A DNA stretch of 64,000 bases from Nymphaea colorata (GCF_008831285.2 NC_045142.1:12106716-12170715), one strand, 5' to 3'. Counted from the stretch's first letter, positions 24,201 to 33,467 are shown. The notes: generated by a model from the sequence alone, not told the origin. Numbers and translations: made by a program.

Positions 24201-27200
24201 AAAGGGAGGAACATATCTGACATTATCATCGACTTACCTATGATGCTTTCACTTAGTATGCCTTAATCTGTGCATTTTCATTGGATAAAAAAATCTTGGA
24301 AACTATTGACAATATGAGAATTTTGGGCATTAAGAATGGAAAAAAATTTGGGGCTTATCCGATAAACCAGGTCTGTTACCTGGTTAATGTGAACTCAGTT
24401 AGAAGAATTTTGGTTTCTCGGAAACTAGGTTTCTAACCACTTCTAAAACCAGGTTTTTCAGGGAAACATACAAATTGGCCCTTTAGCTTTCCAAGAAGTG
24501 AAAACTTTAATTTACCTCAAACTGCATAGATATCCAGTGCGCACATTAATTTAAATGTTAAACTCTTAAACTCAGGTTTTTCAGGGAAAAATACAAAGTT
24601 GGCCCTTTAGCTTTCCAAGAAGTGAAAACTTTAATTTACCTCAAACTGCATAGATATCCAGTGTGCACTTTAATTTAAATGTTAAACTCTTAAACTAAGA
24701 CCCACTCATCATGGAACCTAACCAATATTATGTTCTAAGCAAAGCTGCAGCAGAAAGGGACTCTCTTTCTTCCCAGACAAAACATGCCTTCAAAGTTTTG
24801 TAGTATTCACATCATAAATTTCCTCAAACCTTGAGAGGTTAAAAGAAAAATATTCTGAATGCTTTGAAAATGCTATCGTTCAAAGTTCTACAAATAATTT
24901 TTAGAAAAACATGCCTTGGCCAATTAGTATCATCATGCATTTACATGACAATGCATCATAATGTGCAGCAACAAATCACATGTTCACTCAAAGAAATATA
25001 AGGATTGAATCAAGAATTCAAATCCACATGGTCAAGATATTGTTCCTAAGTTTAAAGATCAAGACATACTACATAATCTAATAATCCCTAATTTTGAATA
25101 TTAAGACAGACCATGCAACTTGGTAGTCCATGACTATAAAAGATAAACATATCACATTAGCAGGATCGGCAATATAACCAACATAGCAAGAGGAAAATAG
25201 TGGAGCAGGAGAACCCTGTGAAATACGAGAACTTAGCAAAGAAAAAAAAAATAGTGAAGTCAACAAGTCTTAAACCTGTAAAGTCTTCCTTGTTAAGGAT
25301 TTCAATTTCAGGAACATGTACTTGAAGACTTGAAGGTTATTCTTAACTTTTGTATGAAGGACTATAAGTTGATTTGTGGATGTGTTTTGTTTAAGTGAAA
25401 TCTGAATCTCTTTTTACTAATTTTTTGTTTGTGTTTATGTTTATCATTTGTTACTTTTTTTAATTGCCTTTGTAGGGAAATTTTCCCTATTTTTCTAATT
25501 CTACTCTAAACTTTTTTTATGATTTTTTATATTAAAATAATTGTGACATCAAACTATTGCCCAACCGATACGTCACATTATGCACTTTACAGCATTTCCT
25601 AAGACTTTCTTGAGAAAAACAAACTTCTCGATAAGTAACGGAGAAAAAATTTGTCGAGAGGACCCAAGAAAAATATTTGTGACAATGCTAGAGCACACCA
25701 AAAGCATGTTTTCAATAGCTATGACTAAGTACAATGTGTTCCATGGAACACAGTTTTCTGCAATGAGGTGGAACCCATACACCCCCATGAACAAAAGAGA
25801 AGGAATGCATGAAACATGGTAAATTAAATCTACTGAATTTTGCATTCCATTAAAATGGTTGGAAACTTGGAACATCATCACTTGCGTTAACATGTAATGT
25901 GTTCATTTTTCACCACACAAACACAAGCTTGTTTCAGCCCATGGCATGATCCCTCATTCCTGGAGCACCCACAAATCAGAGAGCAACCATTCTTGGGCAT
26001 TCCAAGAATCGGAATCAAAGATCACTAAAGCCCCCTTTAACCAAGTCAAGGGATCAAAAAAAGAAAAAGAAAAAGAAGCCTCTCTTGATTAGATCCAGCC
26101 AGAATCAGACCATTAGACTCTATATGATCTGAATCACGCTAACTGTGTACTTCCAAGTATATCTAGACATGTTTAACCATGTTCATATAATGCACAAAAT
26201 CGTGTACCTATGTTTCATAGTTCTGAATTATGTAACTTCACACTTGAAAGGGATTTAATTATGAAGCATCTCCATGTAGTACATGAAGGCAGCTAAAAAC
26301 TGTCCACAACTATTCCAAATGGATCTATTTTCCAAAATAATCTCAGTTTGTCATAGTTGAAATGGAATATGCCTTAAGACCCCATAACTTAAGCAGCTGT
26401 CCAAGGCGCAGAAAAGGTAAAGCACACCATATGGATGATTTTGAACTAAAGAAATGTGAAGGGCTTCGAAAGTTTATTGGAGGAACTGAAGGACAGTCAT
26501 GCAAACTTTCTGCACTGGCCCTCAGCAACATGCCAAACTTATTATGGATTTGCTACAGTTCACCGGTTCACTTAGTTATATTTCTTTTGATAGAGAGAAT
26601 TTTTATGACTTGTACTATCCAATTCTACATTCAACAGAACTTTCATTTATTCTCAGCAAAAAGTCCCATGTTAAATTAACACAGTAAACTCTGTTTACAT
26701 GCCGAACCAAAAAACGTTACTGGATAGCCTTGGATGGTCGTCTGATAAGCATTTGAATAACAGGATCTTGATAGCATGACATACTCCCAAAGATCAAGGA
26801 TAGACCAACCAACTGTATTTTCAAGATAAGGACTTGAAATGCACGATAAGAACTGTGCGATAAAGAAAAGAAAGAACATGCTGCTCTTAATCGAATGAAA
26901 TTTTCCCTATTACCCAAAATTTTCAGAGGAACAATCTATAGCATATATCATCAATTTATAAGCCCATATGATGATGATGATGATGAAATAGGGAAGAAGG
27001 GAAAGAGACAAATTAAGATTTTTTAGGAAACAAGGTTACCTGCCACGCTGCAACTCCTGGTGCATGGTCTCAACCTCCGCCCTGAGCGCCGAAACCTGCT
27101 GCACGTCTGCCCGCGCCCTTGCAAGGTCCTGGGTGAGGCGATCGGCCTGGGCGTCGAGCTCCTGCCGGGAGGAACGGAGCTTCTGGACATCGGCGCGCAC

Positions 27201-27617
27201 CTGCTGCATCTCCGCGCGAAGATTATCAAGGGCGCGAAGCTCTGCCTCCATGCCGATCGTCTTCTCGAAAAGCTCCTGGGATCGGGCTTCACCTTCGACA
27301 CGGGATGCGGCCGCGAGGTGGGAGGCGCGGCGGAGCTCCTGCTGGGCGGCGGAGAGCTCCTGCTTGAGGGCAACGTGCGTGGCAGCAAGCCGCTGGTTGT
27401 CGAGGAGGAGGGCCTGGATCTCTCGGTGCTGAGCAGCCAGGCGTTCCTCCGCAAGGGCCGCAGCAGCCGCAACGGGGCGGAGAGACCTGCCTGGCGCTGG
27501 AGGTATCTCCTCCACCAGAATGGGCAGCGGCACTCCAGGCCTCGTCGCCGCCACCACCACCGGAAACTCGCGGCCCGTCAGGCCCACCATCGGCGGAACT
27601 CTGCTTCGTCCCGCCAT
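11060..27617 (-). CDS. FLX-like coiled-coil protein (complete, 4 exons, 304 aa)
   Basis: Seen: exons 27617-27040, 11601-11429, 11307-11228 and 11143-11060 join in frame (915 nt with stop; every junction GT-AG). The product starts [10 protein letters not shown] and contains [19 protein letters not shown] (aa 67-85). It is a long Ala/Gln/Glu/Leu/Arg-rich coiled coil to about aa 215, then has [18 protein letters not shown] (aa 221-238), an Ala run, and a Gly/Tyr-rich tail with [11 protein letters not shown] ending HVR. Known: this is the architecture of the FLOWERING LOCUS C EXPRESSOR family; the N-terminal motifs look closest to FLX-LIKE 1. FLX itself works in the nucleus with the FRIGIDA complex to activate FLC, and paralogues differ in role. 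Odd: intron 1 is 15,438 bp and full of nested transposons, all antisense to the gene. Exon 1 is strongly GC-rich, unlike everything around it. Confidence 0.93.
11228..11307 (-). CDS. FLX-like gene exon 3
   Basis: 80 nt. The acceptor is gcttctag and the donor gtatgt. It encodes (G)[15 protein letters not shown] then [11 protein letters not shown], the Gly/Tyr-rich tail typical of FLX proteins. Confidence 0.92.
11429..11601 (-). CDS. FLX-like gene exon 2
   Basis: 173 nt. The acceptor is tgtgggcag and the donor gtaatgg. It encodes (R)[19 protein letters not shown], then [20 protein letters not shown], then an alanine-rich run. This is the most conserved C-terminal coiled-coil block of the family. 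Phase matches exon 1 (2 nt carried) and exon 3 (1 nt carried). Confidence 0.95.
12176..12515. repeat. Dispersed repeat, copy 2, with GGGTGCGGGTGC-like ends
   Basis: The right part matches copy 1 at 9770-9965. The left part carries 'ggtgcaggtgtgggtgt' and 'ggtgcgggtgcag', the right end 'cacgggtgcgagag', and a (TA)n tract lies at 12270-12297. It lies in intron 1 of the FLX-like gene, just before the hAT transposase remnant. Confidence 0.45.
12772..15718 (+). pseudogene. hAT transposase gene, BED / DUF659 / dimerisation type, decayed
   Basis: Seen: ATG at 12772 (MASSDPT followed by two adjacent TAGs); a BED zinc finger at about 12835-12920 (CSFCDNTF...KIKHHFAGT); a very acidic linker (13020-13130); a DUF659-type block from 13348 with [25 protein letters not shown] and FIADNAANY; and a hAT dimerisation block at 14712-14915 with [20 protein letters not shown] and [10 protein letters not shown]. 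An acidic C-terminus ends about 15270. Two introns fit: 14619-14711 (donor gtaaat, joining CCA-G to AC) and one near 14913-14999. The frame is broken by many stops and shifts, several explained by C-to-T or G-to-A changes (a TAA where CAA is expected just after the second intron). A terminal ttgacaacattg lies at 15707-15718; the matching 5' end was not found. Confidence 0.88.
16473..16520 (+). repeat. Perfect 24-bp tandem duplication
   Basis: The unit gtatcatgttcttatgatcg plus cttt occurs at 16473-16496 and again at 16497-16520 with no mismatch. It lies upstream of the recognisable copia reverse transcriptase. Confidence 0.9.
16900..18323 (+). pseudogene. Ty1/copia pol remnant, 5' part (RT and RNase H)
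   Basis: The frames read, in order: [10 protein letters not shown] (a TGA where Trp is expected just before), [16 protein letters not shown] and AYGQDY, the [10 protein letters not shown]-type block in broken frames near 17210, [17 protein letters not shown] (about 17507-17560), [23 protein letters not shown] (about 17930), a degenerate NLMS*SSK near 18000, and an RNase H tail ending at HQVAN (about 18305-18320). This is the standard order of plant Ty1/copia RT-RNase H. It is riddled with stops and frameshifts. The gag and integrase parts upstream (15720-16900) were not recognised. The remnant is cut at 18323 by the gypsy element and resumes at 23381. Confidence 0.85.
18324..18565 (+). repeat. 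gypsy 5' LTR
   Basis: 242 bp, TGTTAAGG...CTAACA. About 91% identical by hand count to the 3' LTR; it has about 6-7 extra bases near its end (agactcacaggc against cacaggc). Confidence 0.92.
18566..18578 (+). promoter_or_regulatory. gypsy primer binding site (initiator tRNA-Met type)
   Basis: taggtatcagagc follows the 5' LTR directly; it matches the usual TGGTATCAGAGC complementary to the 3' end of tRNA-iMet with one early mismatch. Confidence 0.8.
18580..19751 (+). pseudogene. gypsy gag remnant with zinc knuckle
   Basis: An ATG at 18580 lies close to the primer site but meets a stop after 16 codons. The main gag frame resumes from 18951 with [20 protein letters not shown], then [17 protein letters not shown] (after a TAG), [18 protein letters not shown], and a retroviral-type zinc knuckle [15 protein letters not shown] at about 19582-19626. 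Several stops and at least one frameshift. Gag forms the virus-like particle and packages RNA in intact elements. Confidence 0.85.
19801..19880 (+). pseudogene. gypsy aspartic protease remnant
   Basis: [18 protein letters not shown] carries the intact DTG active-site triad (codons at 19822-19830). Flanking sequence soon goes out of frame. Confidence 0.82.
20228..20267 (+). repeat. Perfect 20-bp tandem duplication inside gypsy pol
   Basis: aagggtcgacgatggcaagg at 20228-20247 is repeated exactly at 20248-20267, between the protease and RT blocks. 20 bp is not a multiple of three, so it shifts the frame. Confidence 0.95.
20280..20940 (+). pseudogene. gypsy reverse transcriptase remnant
   Basis: The frame from 20280 gives [20 protein letters not shown] and EMLKDGIIR. 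After a shift near 20510 the frame gives [45 protein letters not shown], then a stop where the PFGLTNAP motif should run ([10 protein letters not shown]). The catalytic box is intact as [10 protein letters not shown] (Asp-Asp at about 20874-20879). Confidence 0.9.
21002..21520 (+). pseudogene. gypsy RT connection and RNase H remnant
   Basis: An open 172-codon stretch: [35 protein letters not shown], then RNase H with [27 protein letters not shown] and [10 protein letters not shown]. The first catalytic Asp of RNase H (normally TDAS) is Glu here (TEAS). It ends at a TAG after RYCL. Confidence 0.9.
21856..22669 (+). pseudogene. gypsy integrase remnant
   Basis: The zinc-binding part reads ...[15 protein letters not shown] (CxxC present; the HH pair lies around a frameshift near 21890). 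The catalytic core has [20 protein letters not shown], then [28 protein letters not shown] and WAEYAYN. The second catalytic Asp, normally in an SDRD context, reads Asn (AAT at 22262-22264). The ORF stays open to 22669. Confidence 0.92.
22686..23100 (+). pseudogene. gypsy integrase C-terminus and chromodomain remnant
   Basis: Reads [42 protein letters not shown], then a chromodomain-like segment [26 protein letters not shown] followed by TAA where the conserved Trp of 'ATWE' belongs. Chromodomains on such elements are thought to guide integration to marked chromatin. Confidence 0.85.
23127..23140 (+). promoter_or_regulatory. gypsy polypurine tract
   Basis: aagggaggagtat-type purine-rich run immediately before the 3' LTR TG at 23141; primes plus-strand synthesis in intact elements. 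Confidence 0.75.
23141..23375 (+). repeat. gypsy 3' LTR
   Basis: 235 bp, TGTTAAGG...CTAACCA, aligned end to end with 18324-18565. Confidence 0.92.
23376..23463 (+). pseudogene. Ty1/copia pol remnant, 3' end after nested insertion
   Basis: Immediately after the gypsy 3' LTR the frame reads [10 protein letters not shown], the usual sequel to the HQVA(D/N)I motif that ends at 18320 on the far side. A few broken codons and a purine-rich stretch (ctcgagataggg) follow before a TG that may start the copia LTR. Confidence 0.85.
23464..23650 (+). repeat. Probable 3' LTR (start) of the copia element
   Basis: Begins tgttaaagtattcacattgg directly after the copia polypurine-like tract. The first 21 bp match 19 of 21 with 11768-11788 (tgttaaggtattcacattgg), which could be the corresponding 5' LTR edge. 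Similarity fades after about 35 bp and the end of the LTR is not defined. Confidence 0.4.
24451..24697. repeat. 123-bp tandem duplication
   Basis: Unit 1 (24451-24573) and unit 2 (24574-24697) both start aggtttttcaggga and share ccctttagctttccaagaag, aactgcatagatatccag and ttaaactcttaaact with only a few differences. Confidence 0.9.
27040..27617 (-). CDS. FLX-like gene exon 1
   Basis: 192 codons plus 2 nt. ATG at 27617-27615; the family start MAGR fixes the choice, and the frame upstream only offers a GTG. It holds the proline-rich N-terminus (aa 1-45) and most of the coiled coil. The donor gtaacc follows ...HQELQRG plus ag. Very GC-rich third positions set it apart from flanking AT-rich DNA. 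Confidence 0.95.
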
Positions 27618-28850
27618 GACAGCAGCAACAAGCACAGACGTACAGAGAGGGAGAGAAAAAAAAACAGAGGGAGCGAGAGAGACCGGTTTTCAATGTATTT
27701 TATCATCACTTACTCCATAAAGTTTGTTAATTTCACGCCTTTCCTTATGCGTTGTGTTGCAAATTTCTTACGTTGTGCTTCATTTTCCATATGTGTAATG
27801 TGTGGTGTTGCAAATATATTATGTTGTCCTTCATTTTCCCGGGTGCTAAAATTCTTATAATAGGGTAGAAACTTTCGTCCAACCCTTTTTTTCCTAGAAG
27901 TCATTTGATAACTATTTCTTTGGACAAAATGGATCTACCACACACTCTTGTCTTGCCTGTCCTATCATTAGTATTCTTTGTTTATTGTTTGATGGTTTTA
28001 GAAATAAAATAAAATATTCCTTTTGTTTGGCATTTGTTTTCCTTGTTACATTTATTCTATCTTATGTTTGGTTTATGTTATGTTCATTTTGTATGTCTTG
28101 TCCAATATCGGCATCATCTACAATTTGTTTTATCCGCTGTTTGATAACGAAAACACTATGTTTATTGATTTTGCTTAACTTGACAATTGTTTTTAGAGTG
28201 TAGATACATCATACAAATTTCCAACCCACTTCATAATTTCTATGTTTAATAGAACAAGAGTATGTTATATCAGTGCTATTATAAAATTCATAACAAAGTC
28301 TATTAAATTAAAATAAAAACATTTAATAATTTGATCATGTTAAAGCAAGATAATACATAAAACACCAATATAGCAAAATCAACTTCATAACTTAAACAAA
28401 AACATTATCAGTGTTAAATGTTTAAAGGCTCAAATAAACACTGTCAAATGCACTCATAGAACTTTAAGATACAGCCTATTGGGAGTCACACGTGGTATAA
28501 ATTGTTAGAGAAATGATCACAAAGGTTCATAAACCTAAGACAATAAGATGAGTCGCACTACAAACCAAGACAACTATGACAACTCCCAACAACTAGTTCT
28601 AGCCCATTGTGACTACTAAGATGTAGATGACAAGGTTCCCACGTGTTGTATATATTTCTAGTCATCTCCTCGCAAACCATATAATACTTGGAATGAAACA
28701 TCATTATCTAGTTATTGTATATCATAACAATAAAAAGACAAATCTTACATGTATGAAGTATAAAAATAATCTAATATAGCTGAAATAATGGCATATGACC
28801 TAATGAATATAGAGCAGAATGAGAATATCTCACTTTTGAAGTAATGTGCT
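27618..28850. promoter_or_regulatory. 5' flank of FLX-like gene
   Basis: The first about 70 bp (27618-27690) read on the minus strand as a CT-rich leader (ctctctcgctccctctg), typical of plant 5' UTRs. The rest is AT-rich with no recognised gene; a minor repeat (ttgtgttgcaaattt / gtggtgttgcaaata) lies at about 27750-27830. Promoter elements were not defined. Confidence 0.4.
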
Positions 28851-29037
28851 CATGTAGTCATTGTCGCTACCATATGCCTATGTTTGTAGAGTATGTTTAT
28901 CATTATTTATAATTTCATTTATTTCATTATCATTCATCTCATCAGGAGTAAATTGTTTCAGCATTTGGATTGTAGTATATTATGAAATTGTGAAGTACAT
29001 ATGCGGCTTGCATAATTTTAATCTAAGTACATATTGG

Positions 29038-30861
29038 CAATGTTGTGAGAGGCATACGCTTCTCACAAAAAATTGTGAGTCAAGGCGTTTTTTAGGAAAA
29101 ACAACTTGAGGCATTGGTTTGAGGTGCACGTGTTCCTGAAGCGTGCGCCTCATGTGTGTGAGGCGTACGCCTCACACAATGGCACACTTCTGCTTGAGGC
29201 ACACGCTTCAAGGACATATTCTATTTAATGGCTTTTAATGTAAAAAATTAAAAATTAAACAAAATTAGTCTCACACGTAAGTTACAAAAGTTAGTCTATT
29301 TAGTGGTTTTTAATGTAACCCTAATTAAATTCTCTTTCTATCCGTAACTGCCCTTTTCTCAAGGTAGCGTTTGATGGCTGGAAATATGTTTTCGGAAAGA
29401 AATTTCCAGAAATTTATTTCCGGAATTGGTGAATGGGAAATAAATTTCCCTATTTCTAAAACCAGGTTGTGTTTGTTAACTTGGAATTATCTTTTTTGAA
29501 ACAAATTTCATCTTTTGTTAACTTGGAATTAAATTTCTGGAAACAAATTTCTTCCTCCTTCTTTCCCTTTTTCCTCCACCTCCCTTCTTCCTCCTCCCTC
29601 CTACCATTTTTCCTCCGCGTTCCTTCTTCCTCCCTCGGCCCCTTCTCTCGAAGGAGTTTTCTTCTCTACAGCTGAGAAGGTGAAAGGGCACGTCTGCTTC
29701 AAGGCACTCTCCAACTAGAGGCCCCGCAAGGTACTCTCCATTCTCCAACTCACATGTGAGTTTAAATGTCTTCCTCCTTCCTGTTGGGATATAATACAAT
29801 AGTTTAGTGATATTGATAGCCACGTATGCCTTGGCCCCATCCCGTTAGTGTACAATAGTTTATAGACATTGACAGCCACATATGCCTTGGCCCCATCAAC
29901 AGCAGTTCATTCCTTCCATATGTTTTTGTCTTTGTTTACTATATTTCATGTGCTATGCTACAGTTGTTGAGATGTGGTAAATAAGGAAACTCATTAATGT
30001 GAAGATTAAAAAAAAAAAGATGGCTTGCAATATACTTCAAGGCAAACTTCTGTTGGTCTGATTGAAGTCTTGAAGGAAGGTCTTGGCTGCTTCATACGTA
30101 GACCAGCAAATGGCTGCAGCAAGCTCATGATCAGTTTTAATTTGGGAGCCAATTTTCTTTTCAACCGCACTTTCATTTTTCACTGTGATTTTTATAAATT
30201 TATTAGGCGATGAACCACATTCATTCAAAGAAACATATTTAGTTACAAGAGCTTAGTCGACCAGTTCAATGTAACCCTCCTTTTGGACGATCAGTCTGAT
30301 AATGTTTCCAATTGAACCACTGGTGAATCTATCGCAGCCACCAACTCCCTACAGTGAAAAGAACATTCGGTTATTGTAAACATTCATGGCTTTGGTGATC
30401 AATTGGTTTTGGAAGTGACAAAGGACAAATAAACTTGACCAAGTAAATGTCCAAAAAATACAATGACCAGTAGCATTAGCCTGTCCCAAAAAGACAAAAG
30501 TTTGTTTGTCTGTAAGCATAACAAGATTAACCCAACATCTCGACCTACAATGACGCAAAAACTTATATCTGAAGCCATCTTCAATCATCTCTACCTACAT
30601 TATATCCCTGCTAGACACACACGACTTGCTTAGAAGTTTCCATGAAACATTATCTGTTTGTGTTCTTTCATCATGGCGATACCATGTTTCTAGATTAAAC
30701 ATGTTCTTTATTGATATGCTTAGTATTGGAGTCACTTTTTTCAGTTTTGTTATTATTTTTATAAATATTATATAATTCACAAATTTGTCCGTGAAGCTTA
30801 CGCTTCAATTAACGCTTTGTCTCGCCTGCCTCATCTCGCTTTCTCGCCTTTTACAACATTG
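29038..30861. mobile_element. Non-autonomous hAT element nested in PIF pseudogene (1824 bp)
   Basis: Perfect 8-bp target duplication catattgg (29030-29037 and 30862-30869). The ends caatgttgt and acaacattg are 9-bp inverted repeats, followed by GC-richer subterminal blocks (aggcatacgcttctc on the left, aggcgagaaagcgag on the right strand). No transposase was recognised inside. Internal direct repeats occur at about 29471-29560 (tttgttaacttggaatta units) and 29800-29895 (tatgccttggccccatc units). Confidence 0.92.
30037..30350 (-). pseudogene. ORF fragment inside the hAT element, possible captured sequence
   Basis: The minus frame reads SGSIGNIIRLIVQKEGYIEL and, after a stop, KYVSLNECGSSPNKFIKI then KIGSQIKTDHELAAAICWS and TYEAAKTFLQDF. 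The composition is protein-like and unlike hAT transposase. I do not recognise the family. It could be a fragment of host coding sequence carried by the element, or chance. Confidence 0.3.
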
Positions 30862-32639
30862 CATATTGGATATAACGTATGATTTTTTAAAATGAAAACC
30901 CTTGCCTTAAGCAAACCAAACACCCTCTCTACGGTGGTGTGCAAAGATGAGTGCATTTAATTATGTAATTCTTCCTTCGTCTTAATTTGCCTAGCTCTAG
31001 GAACATTAAATTTAGAGAAAGGTACTGACATTTCTCGTTTGGATTAAAATGACATATAATATTTGGGTATCCAGCATCTGCAAGATAATATTTACCTCTT
31101 TCATAAAATCTTTGTTTTTATTAATCAAATAATTTTATTCATCATCTTAAAGCTACAAAATTAGTTTTTGGAATCATACATGGAGGAATCTCTAACGGAT
31201 GATCATTATCTTCGAGTGGAGTGTAAAATACTTTTTCATCAATAGCCTTTCTCTCCCAACCAGCTAATACGTATCGAAAGATGTTTTCGGATGAGAATCC
31301 TTTTAATTTTGCCAATGATTTGTCCTTCTCTTATGATACACACTAAAATATATGTGTCATCTATCGTCCCTAAACAATCCTACAAATAGATAATATGTAT
31401 CAATAACATTTTAAGCATTATAGATAAGTAATTACTTATTTAAACTTAATTGTTGTTATTTACCTTTATAGAAAAATCATGGATCTCCTCTAATTTTGGG
31501 TGGTGTCTTGGCATTTCTATGCCCCAAGTATTTGTGTGCAATGCAAATAATTGTTTTCAATACCAGGTTCATGTGCTTGCTAATTGTTTGTCAAAAATTG
31601 TATTGAGTCCAGGGATTTCATTGATCATATCCCAAAGTAATGATAAACATTACTACTTGTTCTTTTAATTATGATTTGTCATGCATCATGTAACAACCAT
31701 TTTCTTTTCAACATCTTGCACAATAATACATATGTTCTTTGATCCACTCTCAATAGATCTAAACAATTTCTTAGGTGTCCATGCATGCAGTCATGCACAA
31801 TTTGAGCACCCGCTAGTTTATTGGTGTTTACTATATTTCCAGTTGGTTGGCCTTTTAAATATTAGACGAACACATACAAATACAACACAAAGATAACTTC
31901 ATCTATTTCGTTCATCTTACTATTTAAATCAATATGTGTGTGTGTGCATGTACATATATGATGAAAGTGGATACGGTTAAAGGTATATTTGATTTGAGTC
32001 TAATCCATTGACATCCTCAATTTGGTAAGGCTACGGAATTTCTGAATCTTATCTCGTTGTGAATCAGTATTAACTATTTTACAAAATCGTCTCTTAAGGG
32101 AAAAAAGGGGGAAATATTAAAAATAACAAAATACTTAGAAACAAAGAAACCCATGAGTAGCAGACTTACATTTTAGCTAGAAGAGACACAAGTTCCGACT
32201 AACTTGACAAAATCTGAATATATACACATTATGCACCGGATCGTGAATTTATCAGTCCAATAACAAAATTTATGCCTTTAAAATATGTTTTTGAAGGAAA
32301 ACTAGTAGCTACCAATTGACATCGATTTCAAGAAGATTCATATGGCGGAGACTATGTTGCAAACATAAAAGTCATACTATTTTTCAAGGGTTCAAAATAC
32401 CATGCCAAGGAGGAGGAGGAGGAGCAAAAGGGAAACAAATAAGTTTCGTTGAACAAAACCTAGTTTCATTTTGAAAGGTATTTCGGACTCTTGAAAAAAT
32501 GGATTGGCTTCTAAATTTATAAGTTAAGCTCCACTGCCTGGTCTGCTTAGAATTGACAGCCCTGATGAGATTATGCAGATACATACTAGTTTACACCAAA
32601 ATAACAACATTTATGAGATTATGCAGATACATACTAATT

Positions 32640-33000
32640 TAAATCAAATATACCTATCATCATCACCAACTCCTACTCTCTCCAAATGCAATTCCACATA
32701 AAACTTCTATGCTGCTAGGAACCTATATTTCTTTTTGTCTGGGTATTTCTTTATATCCTCTTTCCACATTTCATCATCTACTACTACCATTTTTTTTCAA
32801 GGTCCCAACCAAATCCACTTGCATTGAATATCTCGTTCATCACTGTTAAGTTTGGTTTGGCTCTTTTAATCTTGTTTCTAATCTTGTCAAGTGTGAATAA
32901 TGATCCATATGCTTCAACCCTCCTTCATTCTACTTCCTTCATAGTTGTTTCTTTTAACCTCCCTCCCATCTTTCATTCTTAGAATTCAGGCCTACTCCAA
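32640..33000 (-). pseudogene. Myb/SANT-like domain fragment (possible PIF ORF1)
   Basis: The minus strand reads LDKIRNKIKRAK, a shift, then NASGFGWDLEK, MVVVDDEMWKEDIKKYPDKK and KYRFLAA*KFYVELHLERVG. SGFGWD followed by VDDEMWKEDIKKYP matches the plant Myb/SANT-like domain found in PIF/Pong-associated ORF1 proteins and in some host proteins. It sits just upstream of, and on the same strand as, the PIF transposase, which favours the first reading. Frame broken. Confidence 0.6.
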
Positions 33001-33467
33001 CATCATGTCAAAAAAATATTGTACTTGATTGTCGTCTTATTATAGTTTATCTTGTCGAGTAGACATTTGTGTATGTTCTATCTATTAATAGATGCAAACA
33101 CAGTCCACCAAGAAATAGACAACAAAAGAAACACTTTCATTTGTAAGTGGTTTCTTCAAGAGGGAAGGGAGAAAATTTTGGAAGTGAACAAAGGTTTTGT
33201 AGGCAAGCAGCTCGAGATTTTGGAGAAAAAGCTCGAGCATACTGTGGGTGACTGTTCATGGAACATCGACCCCTTCAAGGACACATGCCTTTCTTTTACT
33301 CAAAACTACTAGCTACGAGGGAGGTTGATTTCTATGTTATATTGCTAACATGAGAAACGGTGTTCCCATGGTTTAACGTTAAGGGCATTTAAATAATTCT
33401 TTAAAGTTTTTTACTCATCCCATTTTTTTCTTTGGGGTTTTCTATTTAAATAATAGGGGCATTTTAG

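Larger units (their letters stand above)
11602..27039 (-). other. Giant intron 1 of the FLX-like gene (15.4 kb)
   Basis: Bounded by gtaacc (27039-) and ...tttgtgggcag (11602). Holds a dispersed repeat (12176-12515), a hAT transposase pseudogene (12772-15718), a copia remnant split by a gypsy element (about 16900-23470), and a 123-bp tandem duplication (24451-24697). No recognisable coding material was found in 24700-27039. The hAT, copia and gypsy frames all read on the plus strand, opposite to the host transcript. Confidence 0.88.
28850..31900 (-). pseudogene. PIF/Harbinger transposase pseudogene, interrupted by a hAT element
   Basis: Reading the minus strand from about 31820: the N-terminal helix block HDCMHGHLRNCLDLLRVDQR; then KYLGHRNAKTPPKIRG...FFYK; an intron of roughly 85 bp (gtaaat to tttgtag); then DCLGTIDDTYILVC (first catalytic Asp), YVLAGWERKAID, ADAGYPN near 31060 (second Asp) and TTVERVFGLLKARVFILKNH (Glu). 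The 8-bp-flanked insertion 29038-30861 follows, then MQAAYVLHNFI around 28990. This is the ordered DDE signature of PIF/Harbinger transposases. Stops and frameshifts show it is dead. The element's own ends were not found. Confidence 0.88.

Noticed and set aside
27060-27860. 266-codon plus-strand frame over FLX exon 1
   Set aside because: A shadow of the GC-rich exon on the opposite strand; the minus frame carries all the family motifs.
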